DNA of 64,000 bases from VBAS01 sp035318985. GTDB taxonomy: Bacteria > Bacteroidota > Bacteroidia > Chitinophagales > Chitinophagaceae. The stretch covers positions 25,342-89,341 of the forward strand of contig DATHDP010000088.1 in assembly GCA_035318985.1 (NCBI GenBank), read 5' to 3'. Shown piece by piece: positions 55,278-63,445 of the stretch. Positions within the stretch are counted from its first letter, which is position 1, and each line of letters opens with the position of its first letter. Below the pieces are notes generated by a model. It did not search any database, was not told the DNA's origin, and saw only the letters and a list, made by a program, of their open reading frames with translations. The position numbers and the translations under genes are program-made.

Positions 55278-56333
55278 ATGAAACGATCATTTGATATAAA
55301 GCTGGTCAAATTTTATTTATGGGTTGGGCTGGTATATATTTTTTTCTGGGTTCTTGGGGACTCACACCAATACCCGGGAAGTTTTTTCTTTGCGCTTTTG
55401 AATAACCTGTGGCGGTTTCCTTACCTGATCATATTGAATTATACTTTTCTCGAGTACGCCATTCCTTTTGTATTCAGGAAAAGACAAACAATTATTTTCA
55501 ATATTCTGCTTGCTATTCCTGCTTTGTTCATCTATATGATATTGTGGTCATATGGTATGTATGGTTGGCGAGATCTCGGGTTAGCATTACATATCTATAC
55601 ACCTTTAATCAAGGTCACTGAGGCTAAACAAATTGTTGAAAGCCAGATGGGGTATAGTGTGGGCTCGGCTTTCTTTTTTGGCATATCGAAGCTTGTATAT
55701 AATAATATTACCTTAAAACAGGCAACGCAACAGCTAGCAATTGAAAAAAAAGAAGCCGAATTGAACTATTTAAAATCCCAAACTAATCCGCACTTCTTAT
55801 TTAATACGCTAAATAATATTTATTCACTGGCAAGAGATAAATCTGATCTTGCTCCTGAATCGATCCTACGGTTATCCAAGATCCTGCGTTTTATGCTTTA
55901 TGAAACGGGGGGAAGTTACATTGCGATCGACCAGGAAATAAAAATAATCGGTGATTATATTGCACTTGAGAAGTTGCGTTACGATGATTCATTGCGTATC
56001 AATTTTAATTATGACATAGAAGATATGAAACAAGCAATGCCACCTCTATTGCTTATGCCGCTGGTTGAAAACGCTTTCAAACACGGTGTTTCTGAAACAA
56101 GAAATCAGCCGTTTGTTGATATTCATCTTTCCATTAATAAAAGGCAATTAATGTTTGTTGTAAAAAATTCTACCGGGGATTCTCCTACAGATAAGAATGT
56201 AAAAGATAATATCGGGCTCTCCAATCTGAGGCGCCAATTGGAATTGCTTTATAAAGAGTATAACCTGGATGTTCAGCAAAATGTATCCGCTTTTACGGCT
56301 ACTTTAAAAATTAATTTGGCTAGCCATGTCTAA
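55278..56333 (+). CDS. LytS-type sensor histidine kinase (second system)
   Basis: 351 residues from MKRSFDIKLVKFYL; an in-frame GTG at 55233 is less likely. Four N-terminal membrane helices, a short coiled coil (KKEAELNYLKSQ), the acceptor His in TNPHFLFNTLNNIYSL, N box LLLMPLVENAFKHG, and G box DNIGLSNLRRQLELLY. Its last 8 bp overlap the LytTR gene, so the two are translated together. Confidence 0.92.
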   Translation: MKRSFDIKLVKFYLWVGLVYIFFWVLGDSHQYPGSFFFALLNNLWRFPYLIILNYTFLEYAIPFVFRKRQTIIFNILLAIPALFIYMILWSYGMYGWRDLGLALHIYTPLIKVTEAKQIVESQMGYSVGSAFFFGISKLVYNNITLKQATQQLAIEKKEAELNYLKSQTNPHFLFNTLNNIYSLARDKSDLAPESILRLSKILRFMLYETGGSYIAIDQEIKIIGDYIALEKLRYDDSLRINFNYDIEDMKQAMPPLLLMPLVENAFKHGVSETRNQPFVDIHLSINKRQLMFVVKNSTGDSPTDKNVKDNIGLSNLRRQLELLYKEYNLDVQQNVSAFTATLKINLASHV

Positions 56334-57018
56334 AATAAAATGTATTATAGTAGAAGATGAACCACTAGCTGTAAAAGTTTTGACGGATTATATATCACAG
56401 GTGCCCTTTCTTGAACTGCAGGACTCATTTAAGGATGCGATTCTTGCTACCGATTATCTACGCAGTAATGCTGTCGACCTCATTTTTTTAGACATTCATT
56501 TGCCTAAGTTAAAAGGCATGGCATTTTTGAAAACGCTTACAAGCCCGCCTGCGGTAATTATTACCACTGCTTATCATCAATATGCAGTGGAAGGATTTAA
56601 TTTAAATGTTATTGATTATTTACTCAAGCCATTTGAATTCGAACGTTTTTTAGTAGCAGTTACAAAGATAAAAACGACCCAAACAGAAAAACATAGATCG
56701 ATCGGCGAACCTGAAGTAAAGGATCATCTTTTTTTGAATGTGCAAAAAAAGAAGGTAAAGATATTATTCTCAGAGATTCTTTATATAGAAAGCCAGCGGG
56801 AGTATATTAAGATCGTTACAACAAAAAAAGAATACATCTCAAAAATGAGTACGCATGAAATAGAATCTCTTTTACCGGCAAATCTTTTCAAACGTATTCA
56901 TCGTTCATTTATAGTATCAATAAGCAAGATCGAATCTTATACGGCCGAAGCCGTTGAAGTTAACGGAGTGTCAATCCCAATTGGCAGAGGTTATAAAGAT
57001 GTTATTGATAGCTTATAA
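56326..57018 (+). CDS. LytTR family response regulator (second system)
   Basis: 230 residues. Receiver with IIVEDEPLAVKVL, Asp in IFLDIHLPK, and YLLKPFEF; LytTR domain with LFLNVQKKKVKILFSEILYIE and LFKRIHRSFIVSISKIESY. Overlaps the kinase gene by 8 bp and ends near a terminator shared with a convergent 36-codon gene. Confidence 0.93.
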   Translation: MSKIKCIIVEDEPLAVKVLTDYISQVPFLELQDSFKDAILATDYLRSNAVDLIFLDIHLPKLKGMAFLKTLTSPPAVIITTAYHQYAVEGFNLNVIDYLLKPFEFERFLVAVTKIKTTQTEKHRSIGEPEVKDHLFLNVQKKKVKILFSEILYIESQREYIKIVTTKKEYISKMSTHEIESLLPANLFKRIHRSFIVSISKIESYTAEAVEVNGVSIPIGRGYKDVIDSL

Positions 57019-57051
57019 TCATAACAAGTACTAAGCAGATTGAAGAATAGT

Positions 57052-57081
57052 AAAAAATAAAATGCCCCTGTGTAAGGGGCA
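57052..57081 (-). terminator. terminator of the 36-codon gene (also serves the LytTR gene)
   Basis: Stem TGCCCCT/AGGGGCA, 5-nt loop. On the minus strand it is followed by TTTTATTTTTTA, a full T-tract; on the plus strand only by ATGTTTTG. Confidence 0.8.
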
Positions 57082-57138
57082 ATGTTTTGTTTGGATCATC
57101 ATTGCGATCCAGTGCTTAATTAATTCACAGGGTAAAAA

Positions 57139-57249
57139 TTATTTACCCCAGGTGATAATGCTTACGACAATGATCACAGCAAAAATAGTTGCAGTAACCA
57201 GTTTGCCCTGTACATCCACATTGTGAAGTAAGGTGTTGATTTTTTTCAT
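57139..57249 (-). CDS. 36-residue single-pass membrane microprotein
   Basis: ATG to TAA, 37 codons. It begins MKKINTLLHNVDVQGKLV and continues into a hydrophobic helix (TATIFAVIIVVSIITW) ending GK. Strong support for a real gene: its own terminator 58 bp downstream with a minus-strand T-tract, a designed-looking hairpin touching the start codon, and no competing ORF. No family recognised. It shares only length and topology with the microprotein at 41818. It is convergent with the second LytS/LytTR operon. Confidence 0.65.
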   Translation of the reverse strand: MKKINTLLHNVDVQGKLVTATIFAVIIVVSIITWGK

Positions 57250-57289
57250 AACCTGAATTTTTGTTTTCAAAAATGGTTTACGTCAGGTT
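57250..57289 (-). promoter_or_regulatory. long hairpin directly abutting the start codon of the microprotein gene
   Basis: On the minus strand: AACCTGA, 8-nt bulge CGTAAACC, ATTTTTG, loop AAAA, CAAAAAT, TCAGGTT, then ATG. The two 7-bp stems stack on the 3' side to give 14 bp. If transcribed it would bury the ribosome site; if it lies in the promoter it may be an operator. Confidence 0.55.
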
Positions 57290-57564
57290 TTCAAGGGGGC
57301 GGAGGTCGCGGGCACCTACATGAGGCGCCATTCAAAAGGAGTACGGAGATTAAAAACAGAGCATTCTAACTCTTCCAACTTTGAAACATAGATGGGGTAG
57401 CTATTATTGTTTCAATGACAACGGATATTTTCAAAAATCGTATAACTCCTAATAAAAAATAGAAAGTTTATCATTGTAACAGGTCTGGGAGGATCAAAAG
57501 AGTTTTGCAAATCCCTTTCACATGCTTTGCCATTTTTGCTTTGGCCGGAGTGAGGTTCATCCTT
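57290..57564. other. spacer with no supported gene
   Basis: Between the microprotein gene and the VOC gene. A 29-codon minus-strand ORF at 57471-57560 exists but has no supporting signals. Nothing else noticed. Confidence 0.5.
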
Positions 57565-57939
57565 TTAGGTGGAAAATATTTGTCCCTTAATTTCCTGACC
57601 AAATCTTAATGTATTGCGATCAGGATCTTCTACATAAAATTCTCTCATGCCCCAGGTTTGATCAATGGGGCCGCCATGTACTCCCGATTTATCTGAAGAA
57701 ATGTTTAAACCTCTTTGAACAAATTTTTTAAATAGGTCGTCTACATTTTCAACTTCAATATATACACAGGAGTCAATAGCTCCATCAAGACTTGAAATAT
57801 CCAACCTGGCGCCTTCTCTTATAAGCAATCTATATGGAAACTCTTCCTCGGGATTTAATACTTCAAAATCCAATACCTGGGTATAAAAGACTATGGATCT
57901 ATCAATATCCTTACATCTAATAATTGGTATGATGTTCAT
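57565..57939 (-). CDS. VOC family protein (bleomycin-resistance/glyoxalase-like)
   Basis: 124 residues: IPIIRCKDIDRSIVFYTQVLDF at the N-terminus, DISSLDG, and the C-terminal WGMREFYVEDPDRNTLRFGQ typical of bleomycin-resistance-type VOC proteins. Cytosolic; forms a dimer with metal or ligand sites between modules. Last gene of the cbpA-cbpM run, 13 bp after cbpM. Confidence 0.83.
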   Translation of the reverse strand: MNIIPIIRCKDIDRSIVFYTQVLDFEVLNPEEEFPYRLLIREGARLDISSLDGAIDSCVYIEVENVDDLFKKFVQRGLNISSDKSGVHGGPIDQTWGMREFYVEDPDRNTLRFGQEIKGQIFST

Positions 57940-57952
57940 TTATTATGTTGTT

Positions 57953-58252
57953 CTATTGATTTTCTTCATGGAAATTCAGCTTATTCCTAAGTTCGGTAAT
58001 TTCATTTTGCATATTTTCAATTCGCTTAAGCAAATTAATAATAGCATCAATTCCCTCGGAATTTATATTTAATTCCTGGTGAAGCCGTACGATCTGTTCC
58101 AGCTTTGGCAATTCATTTTCTTGTATGCACAATGTCTCATTTATAATGATAGTTTCTATTAATCCATGTTCTTCAAGAGTCCGGACAAATGACACCTCGA
58201 CCTGGTGATTGGTACAAAACTCATCGAGTACGATCATGTCTGCTGATTCCAT
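57953..58252 (-). CDS. cbpM: chaperone modulator CbpM
   Basis: 99 residues. N-terminal MerR-like helix-turn-helix (VLDEFCTNHQVEVSFVRTLEEHGLI) and a C-terminal coiled coil (LLKRIENMQNEITELRNKL), the layout of CbpM, which binds the J domain of CbpA and blocks its co-chaperone activity. Immediately downstream of cbpA, 13 bp gap, the usual order. Confidence 0.85.
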   Translation of the reverse strand: MESADMIVLDEFCTNHQVEVSFVRTLEEHGLIETIIINETLCIQENELPKLEQIVRLHQELNINSEGIDAIINLLKRIENMQNEITELRNKLNFHEENQ

Positions 58253-58265
58253 TGTAAATTATTTT

Positions 58266-59156
58266 TTAAGATGATAATTTTGACAACTGTTCAAACAGTT
58301 CTTTTTGTTTATCTGTCAGGCTTGTTGGTATTTTTATTTGAAATGTAATAACGAGATCACCAAACTCACCTTCTTTTTTATACAAGGGAAATCCTTTTCC
58401 CTTTAATTTTATCTTGCTTCCATTTTGTGTTTCTGGGTTTACTTTTAGTTTTACTTTCCCATCAAGAGTATCAATAATGATTTCTCCACCTAATACTGCT
58501 GTATACAAGTCAATATCAATAGTAGTGTGAAGATCATTACCATCTCTTCTGAAATTTGTAGTATTAATAATTTGGAAACTGATATACAGGTCTCCATTTG
58601 GACCACCATTAATGCCCGGTCCACCATGTCCCTTTATCTTTATTCTCTGACCGTTTTCAACTCCGGCCGGAATAGTGATGCGAATACTTTTATTGTTAAC
58701 CGTTAGTACCTGCTGATGAGTTTTGTAAACATCAGTAAGATTCAATTGCAGCTCAGCCTGATAATCTTCACCACGAAATTTTGTCTGTCGTTGCCGGAAA
58801 CCACCGCCGCCCATGTCGCCAAACATGGATGCAAAAAAATCAGAGAACCCACCTTCGCTAAAATCACCGGAAAATTTTTCTTTGCCGGTACTTTGTTGCT
58901 GTGATTGTCTTGCCTGTTCAAAATGATCAGCATGCTGCCAGTCTTTTCCATACTGATCATATTTTTTTCTTTTTTCAGGATCATTCAATACTTCATTGGC
59001 CTCATTGAGCTGCTGGAATTTTTTGTGAGCTTCCTTATCATTTGGATTAAGATCGGGATGATATTGTCTGGCGAGTTTACGATAGGCTTTTTTAATATCT
59101 TCCTGCGTTGCGTTTTTATCAACTCCCAGCGCTTTGTAATAATCTATGAACTCCAT
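58266..59156 (-). CDS. cbpA: DnaJ-type co-chaperone CbpA
   Basis: 296 residues. J domain at 1-70 with the HPD motif (YHPDLNPND), a Gly/Phe-rich linker (GDFSEGGFSDFFASMFGDMG) and two C-terminal beta-barrel substrate domains (RITIPAGVENGQRIKIKGHG...). No Cys-rich zinc finger, so CbpA-type rather than DnaJ. Stimulates DnaK; controlled by CbpM encoded next. Confidence 0.92.
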   Translation of the reverse strand: MEFIDYYKALGVDKNATQEDIKKAYRKLARQYHPDLNPNDKEAHKKFQQLNEANEVLNDPEKRKKYDQYGKDWQHADHFEQARQSQQQSTGKEKFSGDFSEGGFSDFFASMFGDMGGGGFRQRQTKFRGEDYQAELQLNLTDVYKTHQQVLTVNNKSIRITIPAGVENGQRIKIKGHGGPGINGGPNGDLYISFQIINTTNFRRDGNDLHTTIDIDLYTAVLGGEIIIDTLDGKVKLKVNPETQNGSKIKLKGKGFPLYKKEGEFGDLVITFQIKIPTSLTDKQKELFEQLSKLSS

Positions 59157-59250
59157 TAGATCCAGGTTAAAAATTAACCACTTCTGTTTATAAAATTAAG
59201 AAAAAGAAAAGAGAGTTTTTTACCTGCCAAAAAAACAACGAGAGATACTC

Positions 59251-60171
59251 TTAATAAATTTTTACTTCATCCGTGAAAATATATCCTACACCAGCGTTAT
59301 TTAATATAAGTTTTAATGTTTCATAATAGTCCGTTATCATAAAAGAATATTCATTTTCCTCATTCTGTTTAAAGGAGACCGAGATTCCCTGGAAAGACAT
59401 CCTGATAACTTTAAACGGCTTGCCGTCGATGTCTCTTTGAATTGCTTCTTCGTATCTTATAGTTGGAAATTTATTTTTCAGTTGCTCAATGATTGAATTC
59501 ATTTCATTTTCAGTCACTTCTTTCTGGACAGCTGTAATAATTTTGTCAGTTGAATTATTGAACTGAATGGTTTCAACCAGTATCGAGTCATTCTCATTCC
59601 ATTTTTGCCTGGAAATTTCATCATTTCTTGGATCTATTTCTACAAATTTGGCCCCTAGTTTTTCATACTCACCTTTGAACTTTGAAATGGGATAGGCAAC
59701 ATTTAATTGAATACCCCACAAAGAAATTGAGTCAGGGGTTTTTCTTATTCGCAAATTAGTATCCGTGTTATTGTTACTTTGAAGAGCTGATATATATTCT
59801 CCAATGACAAACATGTATTTTTTGCCTTTTATACTATCGATAAAAAATTCAAGCGTATCTTTTTTACAGCAAAATTTTTGACCGTTTACTCTGTAATTAT
59901 CAAAGAATATAATAGTGGAGTCGGTGAGTATCGGTTTTTTATCCTGGTTGGAAAAAAAACTTTCCAATGATACAAATCGTAAAGAATCCGGAAATGGGAA
60001 TTTTTTATTGCCAGGATAGTGAGTACTATCAGGCGAAAAAAAATCAATAATTGGAGCCCATAACTCTTTTTTCTCCTCTGTTTTTTTACAGGAAATGAAA
60101 ACAAAGAAGAAACAAATACCGTACAACAATATCAAAATTATCCGCTTCAAGATCTTAGTATAGTTGATCAA
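59251..60171 (-). CDS. large putative lipoprotein of unknown function
   Basis: 306 residues. N-terminal hydrophobic signal ending in FISCKK, a lipobox. The mature part is Lys/Glu/Ile-rich (FPDSLRFVSLESFFSNQDKKPILTD...); no recognisable domain. AT-rich and codon-biased to A/T, slightly more than neighbours. Confidence 0.55.
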   Translation of the reverse strand: MINYTKILKRIILILLYGICFFFVFISCKKTEEKKELWAPIIDFFSPDSTHYPGNKKFPFPDSLRFVSLESFFSNQDKKPILTDSTIIFFDNYRVNGQKFCCKKDTLEFFIDSIKGKKYMFVIGEYISALQSNNNTDTNLRIRKTPDSISLWGIQLNVAYPISKFKGEYEKLGAKFVEIDPRNDEISRQKWNENDSILVETIQFNNSTDKIITAVQKEVTENEMNSIIEQLKNKFPTIRYEEAIQRDIDGKPFKVIRMSFQGISVSFKQNEENEYSFMITDYYETLKLILNNAGVGYIFTDEVKIY

Positions 60172-60492
60172 GCAAAATTAATTGAAACCTTAAGTTAACT
60201 ATTATAAATAAAACTGTAAGAGTAAATTTAAATGTTGTCATGTCCCAATGATATAGGGACGTGACTACATTTTCATATTATATTAATGAACATAAATGGA
60301 GCAATGTTCTGTTAGTTTCATTCTTCTTTTTCTACAGATACTTTATAACAAAGATGTCGTGTTAATGGAAATCTTTCTATGATCTGCACATGTTAAATAG
60401 ATGTTTCTGCACATAAAATTTTGATGTCACGAATAAAATACCCTAACTTGGAGTACACGTTTGCTTATTTATTAACCATTAAACAAAAAAAC
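60172..60492. other. 321-bp spacer before the basic repeat protein
   Basis: Holds a hairpin GTCATGTCCC/GGGACGTGAC (60237-60265, one G-U pair, 9-nt loop) with no T-tract. No gene seen; an in-frame ATG at 60421 extends the next gene but looks non-coding. Confidence 0.45.
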
Positions 60493-60795
60493 ATGGCAAC
60501 AAGAAGAAGAGCTGCTAAAAAAGCGGTTGCGAAAAAAGGTCTTAGAAGAAGAGCTGTTAAAAAAGCAGTTAAAAGAAAAGCTGTTAAAAGAGCAGTAGCA
60601 AGAAAAGCAGTTAAAAGAAAAGCTGTTAAAAGAGCAGTAGTAAGAAAGGCAGTTAAAAGGAAAGCTGTTAAAAGAGCAGTCGCAAAAAAAGCAGTTAAAA
60701 GAAGGGTTCTTAAAAAAGCGATTGTAAGAAGAGCTGTTAAAAGAGCGATTCTTAGAAATGCATTGACAAATGCTGGTAGTGATACGGCAATGTGA
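60493..60795 (+). CDS. Lys/Arg/Ala/Val repeat protein, histone H1-like
   Basis: 100 residues from MATRRRAAKKAVAKK; an upstream in-frame ATG at 60421 adds a leader of different character. Residues 34-89 are four 14-residue repeats of the type AVARKAVKRKAVKR, with the DNA repeats in register at 60592, 60634, 60676 and 60718 (42 bp each). The pattern AVKRKAVKR resembles the basic tails of histone H1-like and AlgP-type nucleoid proteins, so DNA binding is likely. No globular domain. C-terminus LTNAGSDTAM is neutral. Confidence 0.75.
   Translation: MATRRRAAKKAVAKKGLRRRAVKKAVKRKAVKRAVARKAVKRKAVKRAVVRKAVKRKAVKRAVAKKAVKRRVLKKAIVRRAVKRAILRNALTNAGSDTAM
60592..60759 (+). repeat. four tandem 42-bp repeats inside the basic protein gene
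   Basis: Four in-frame 42-bp units, each starting at a GCA or similar Ala codon (GCAGTAGCAAG, GCAGTAGTAAG, GCAGTCGCAAA and a more diverged last). Replication slippage could change copy number without breaking the frame. Confidence 0.7.
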
Positions 60796-60817
60796 TCAAA
60801 ATTTTCTTCTTAATAAG

Positions 60818-60843
60818 GTCCTGCTATTGCGGGACTTTTTTTT
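60818..60843 (+). terminator. terminator of the basic repeat gene
   Basis: Stem GTCCTGC/GCGGGAC, loop TATT, followed by nine T. Confidence 0.85.
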
Positions 60844-60889
60844 GTCCTAACTTCAAATATCTCACTCATTGACTAAAAAAGAACACACT

Positions 60890-60926
60890 AAAAAAAACAG
60901 GACCTGTACAGGCCCTGTTTTTTTTA
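60890..60926 (-). terminator. terminator of the lipoprotein gene at 60946 (bidirectional shape)
   Basis: Minus-strand stem ACAGGGCCTG/CAGGTCCTGT with one G-U pair, 2-nt loop, followed by T8. In plus orientation it has one mismatch, so the minus strand fits better. Confidence 0.75.
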
Positions 60927-60945
60927 TGATTACAACTATTGATCT

Positions 60946-61539
60946 TTATTTAATGTCTTTAGACAATTTCTCAAGTCGTTTTAAATTTGTGCGGTTGGGA
61001 GATTGCTCAAGGCTAAGCATATAATATATTTTTCCATTTTGCAATTTCCAAAGATCCTGGAATAAGGAAGAATCTCTTCTATTATCTTTATAGGACCATT
61101 TATTGTAAAGAAGAGCAGCTACCCATTCATCATTTGTTTCTTTATTTAGTATTGGGTAGATCGATATTACCTGGTTAGATGTTTCTGCAAAAGATTTACG
61201 ATATTTTATCAAGACATCGGTTATGTTGTCGCGGGATGATGTTACCCTTCTGCCACCCGGTAAGTCCAGGATAACGCTATCTGCAAATAAATTTTTTATA
61301 TTATCAACTGATGATTCATCCCAGGCTTTATACAAGCTTAATACAGTATTCATGTTATCTCTTTTACCGATCTCCCAATTACTATAGAGGGCAGGGTAGG
61401 TCAGCGGTGTGAGAGTTTGTGGTTCTGTACTTGCAGCAGGTGCCTGCTCGGCTTTGTTTTCAGTCGTTTTATCTGTCGCTTTATCTTGTCCGCAGGATAA
61501 GATAAAAAATAGGCAAAGAATGGATAATGTGATTTTCAT
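60946..61539 (-). CDS. lipoprotein with SnoaL/NTF2-like domain
   Basis: 197 residues. Lipobox LSCG; a Lys/Glu/Thr linker; then an NTF2-like domain (NTVLSLYKAWDESSVDNIKNLFADSVILDLPGGRRVT..., WVAALLYNKWSYKD, LFQDLWKLQNGKIYYML). Small-ligand-binding fold, exported. Function unknown. Confidence 0.72.
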   Translation of the reverse strand: MKITLSILCLFFILSCGQDKATDKTTENKAEQAPAASTEPQTLTPLTYPALYSNWEIGKRDNMNTVLSLYKAWDESSVDNIKNLFADSVILDLPGGRRVTSSRDNITDVLIKYRKSFAETSNQVISIYPILNKETNDEWVAALLYNKWSYKDNRRDSSLFQDLWKLQNGKIYYMLSLEQSPNRTNLKRLEKLSKDIK

Positions 61540-61816
61540 GATTGGTTTTTTGGTTTGATATACATTAAAGATAAGGAATAGCTTTCAACTGACACTACCC
61601 GGGATGAGGTGCAATAAATATTATTTTAACTCTGATGACGCGGATCTTACTTTCGTAGGTGGATGCAAATTTTTGTAAGAAAGTAAATTTTCTTTCTGTT
61701 TGTCATCATATTTCACCTTTGATATATTTGAAATTGCTATTGGTGGAATTAAATATTTTTTAATAACCATTATAAGAAACTTAGCGTCCCAGGTACTTGA
61801 ATCATAAAATAATTAT

Positions 61817-62410
61817 ATGAAGAATGGCTTTTTGATTTTATTTGTTTTTACGGCCCTGTTAAGTTGTAAAAAAGTAAACCCGGTTATTAGCGAACCTTTA
61901 CCACCTTCGCCAACCCATCCAATAATGATTTACAATGATCTTCGCTCAGCGGAAGTGAGATATGGCCAATTTAAATATCTTGATATTGATAATGACGGAA
62001 ACAATGATCTTTTATTTAATGTGACATTGCTTGGCGATCCGATCTTACAAAGGGACCGCTTGCAATTTTATGCTAATTCAGGACAGGAAAGAAACCTGTT
62101 GAATAATGCGCAGGATCAGTCCCCGGTGCTGAACCTGATGGACCCAATTTCCAAAACTTACCCTGGATACACGTGGTATGAGATATCTGCCATTCTGCTT
62201 GCAGAGAAAATTATAACTTTTAATGGCAATTCATGGGATGGACTTTGGAAAAATGTAAGTCATAAATTTCTTCCTATACAGGTTAAAAAGAATGCAAAAC
62301 TATATCACGGTTGGGTCGAATTATCCTTCGACACTATTAAAGAGACTCTAATCCTTCATAAGAGTGGAATAAGTACCGAGGAAGATAAAGAAGTAAAGGC
62401 CGGTTATTAG
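61817..62410 (+). CDS. putative lipoprotein with a DxDxDG-type calcium motif
   Basis: 197 residues. Signal sequence with lipobox LLSC; LDIDNDGNNDLLF is a dockerin/FG-GAP-like Ca-binding loop. Residues before it (RSAEVRYGQFKY) and after it (VELSFDTIKETLILHKSG) look like a beta fold. No full family identified. Confidence 0.65.
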   Translation: MKNGFLILFVFTALLSCKKVNPVISEPLPPSPTHPIMIYNDLRSAEVRYGQFKYLDIDNDGNNDLLFNVTLLGDPILQRDRLQFYANSGQERNLLNNAQDQSPVLNLMDPISKTYPGYTWYEISAILLAEKIITFNGNSWDGLWKNVSHKFLPIQVKKNAKLYHGWVELSFDTIKETLILHKSGISTEEDKEVKAGY

Positions 62411-62512
62411 ATTGCCCATATATTTTCTGACTGGATGATCATGGTTGGTTGAAAATTTTATTTCATTACCTTAATACTGCCAACTACACTTCTCATTCTT
62501 AAATTTCCTGTT

Positions 62513-62980
62513 ATGAATACAAAACTATTTTTCCCGGTAGTTATTTCAATTTTTTTTATTGCTTGCACTGAAGCTAAAGTTGACTTGAAAACTGAGGAAG
62601 CTATTATTATAAAAGCTGATTCCACATGGTCGGCCTTGTCAGCCGAAGGTAAAGATGTTGACAAGATACTTTCTTATTGGACAGAAGATGCAGTTGTGAT
62701 ACCGCCTGGCCAACCGGTTGTAAGAGGAAAAGAAGCATTACGGAAATTTGTTGAGGAGTCGTTTAAAATTCCAGGTTTCAGTATTAGCTGGAAATCGTCA
62801 GACGTTAAACTTTCTCCGGATGGTAAACTTGCTTATTTATATGGTGAAAATATGACGACCATGAATGATACAACAGGGAATAAGATATCAATACCAGGGA
62901 GAGGCTATAGTATCTGGAGAAAAGAAACAGATGGAAGTTGGAAATGTGCTGTTGATATATTTAACAACCCACCTCAGTAG
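62513..62980 (+). CDS. lipoprotein with DUF4440/SnoaL-like (NTF2) domain
   Basis: 155 residues; lipobox FFIAC. NTF2-like pattern: EEAIIIKADSTWSALSAEGKDVDKILSYWTEDAVVIPPGQPVVRGKEALR..., then YLYGENMTTMNDTTGNKISIPGRGYSIWRKETDGSWKCAVDIFNNPP. Typical DUF4440 scaffold that binds a small molecule or acts as ketosteroid isomerase-like. Exported. Confidence 0.83.
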   Translation: MNTKLFFPVVISIFFIACTEAKVDLKTEEAIIIKADSTWSALSAEGKDVDKILSYWTEDAVVIPPGQPVVRGKEALRKFVEESFKIPGFSISWKSSDVKLSPDGKLAYLYGENMTTMNDTTGNKISIPGRGYSIWRKETDGSWKCAVDIFNNPPQ

Positions 62981-63078
62981 TAAACATTGGCTTTTTGATA
63001 TATTCTCTAAAACGTATGGAATGAGTTATTCCTTTTTGAAAACTTATTACGTAAATCTTTTGCTTGCAGCTTATGGGA

Positions 63079-63423
63079 TCAGTTGAACCAGACCGCATAA
63101 CCTTGTCTCCTTAAATCCAAAGCAAGTTTTTTCTCCATCATCAAAGCTTCCTGCCTGGTCATCGGTTTTTCATTTATATGATCGTAAAGACTAGGGCGTA
63201 AATAGCTTCCGTATTTCTCCACAATATTGGCAGATAGCTTATGGCCTTTCTTGTTTATATATCCAGTTTTATGTTGCTTGAATCTTTCTGCCGGAGTTTT
63301 ACTGGTCATACCTACGTAAAGACATTGAAGCACTCCATTAAATTGTGGATTAGCATTCCTGAACCTGGTGCTTTCAGTGAACACTCGTTTTGATAGTTCG
63401 ACAACGTATACATAGCATCTCAT
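63079..63423 (-). CDS. GIY-YIG nuclease-like protein
   Basis: 114 residues. YVYVVEL at the N-terminus and LYVGMTSKTPAERFKQH further on match the two strands and the Arg/His region of GIY-YIG domains (YVY...YVG). The usual catalytic Glu may be in MMEKKLALDL. Stand-alone; could be a repair or homing-type nuclease relative. Confidence 0.68.
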   Translation of the reverse strand: MRCYVYVVELSKRVFTESTRFRNANPQFNGVLQCLYVGMTSKTPAERFKQHKTGYINKKGHKLSANIVEKYGSYLRPSLYDHINEKPMTRQEALMMEKKLALDLRRQGYAVWFN

Positions 63424-63445
63424 TCTTAAAACAAATATCTTTCTT

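Noticed and set aside
57471..57560. 29-codon minus-strand ORF (MNLTPAKAKMAKHVKGI...)
   Set aside because: No supporting promoter, terminator or recognisable composition; its end abuts AT-rich noncoding sequence.
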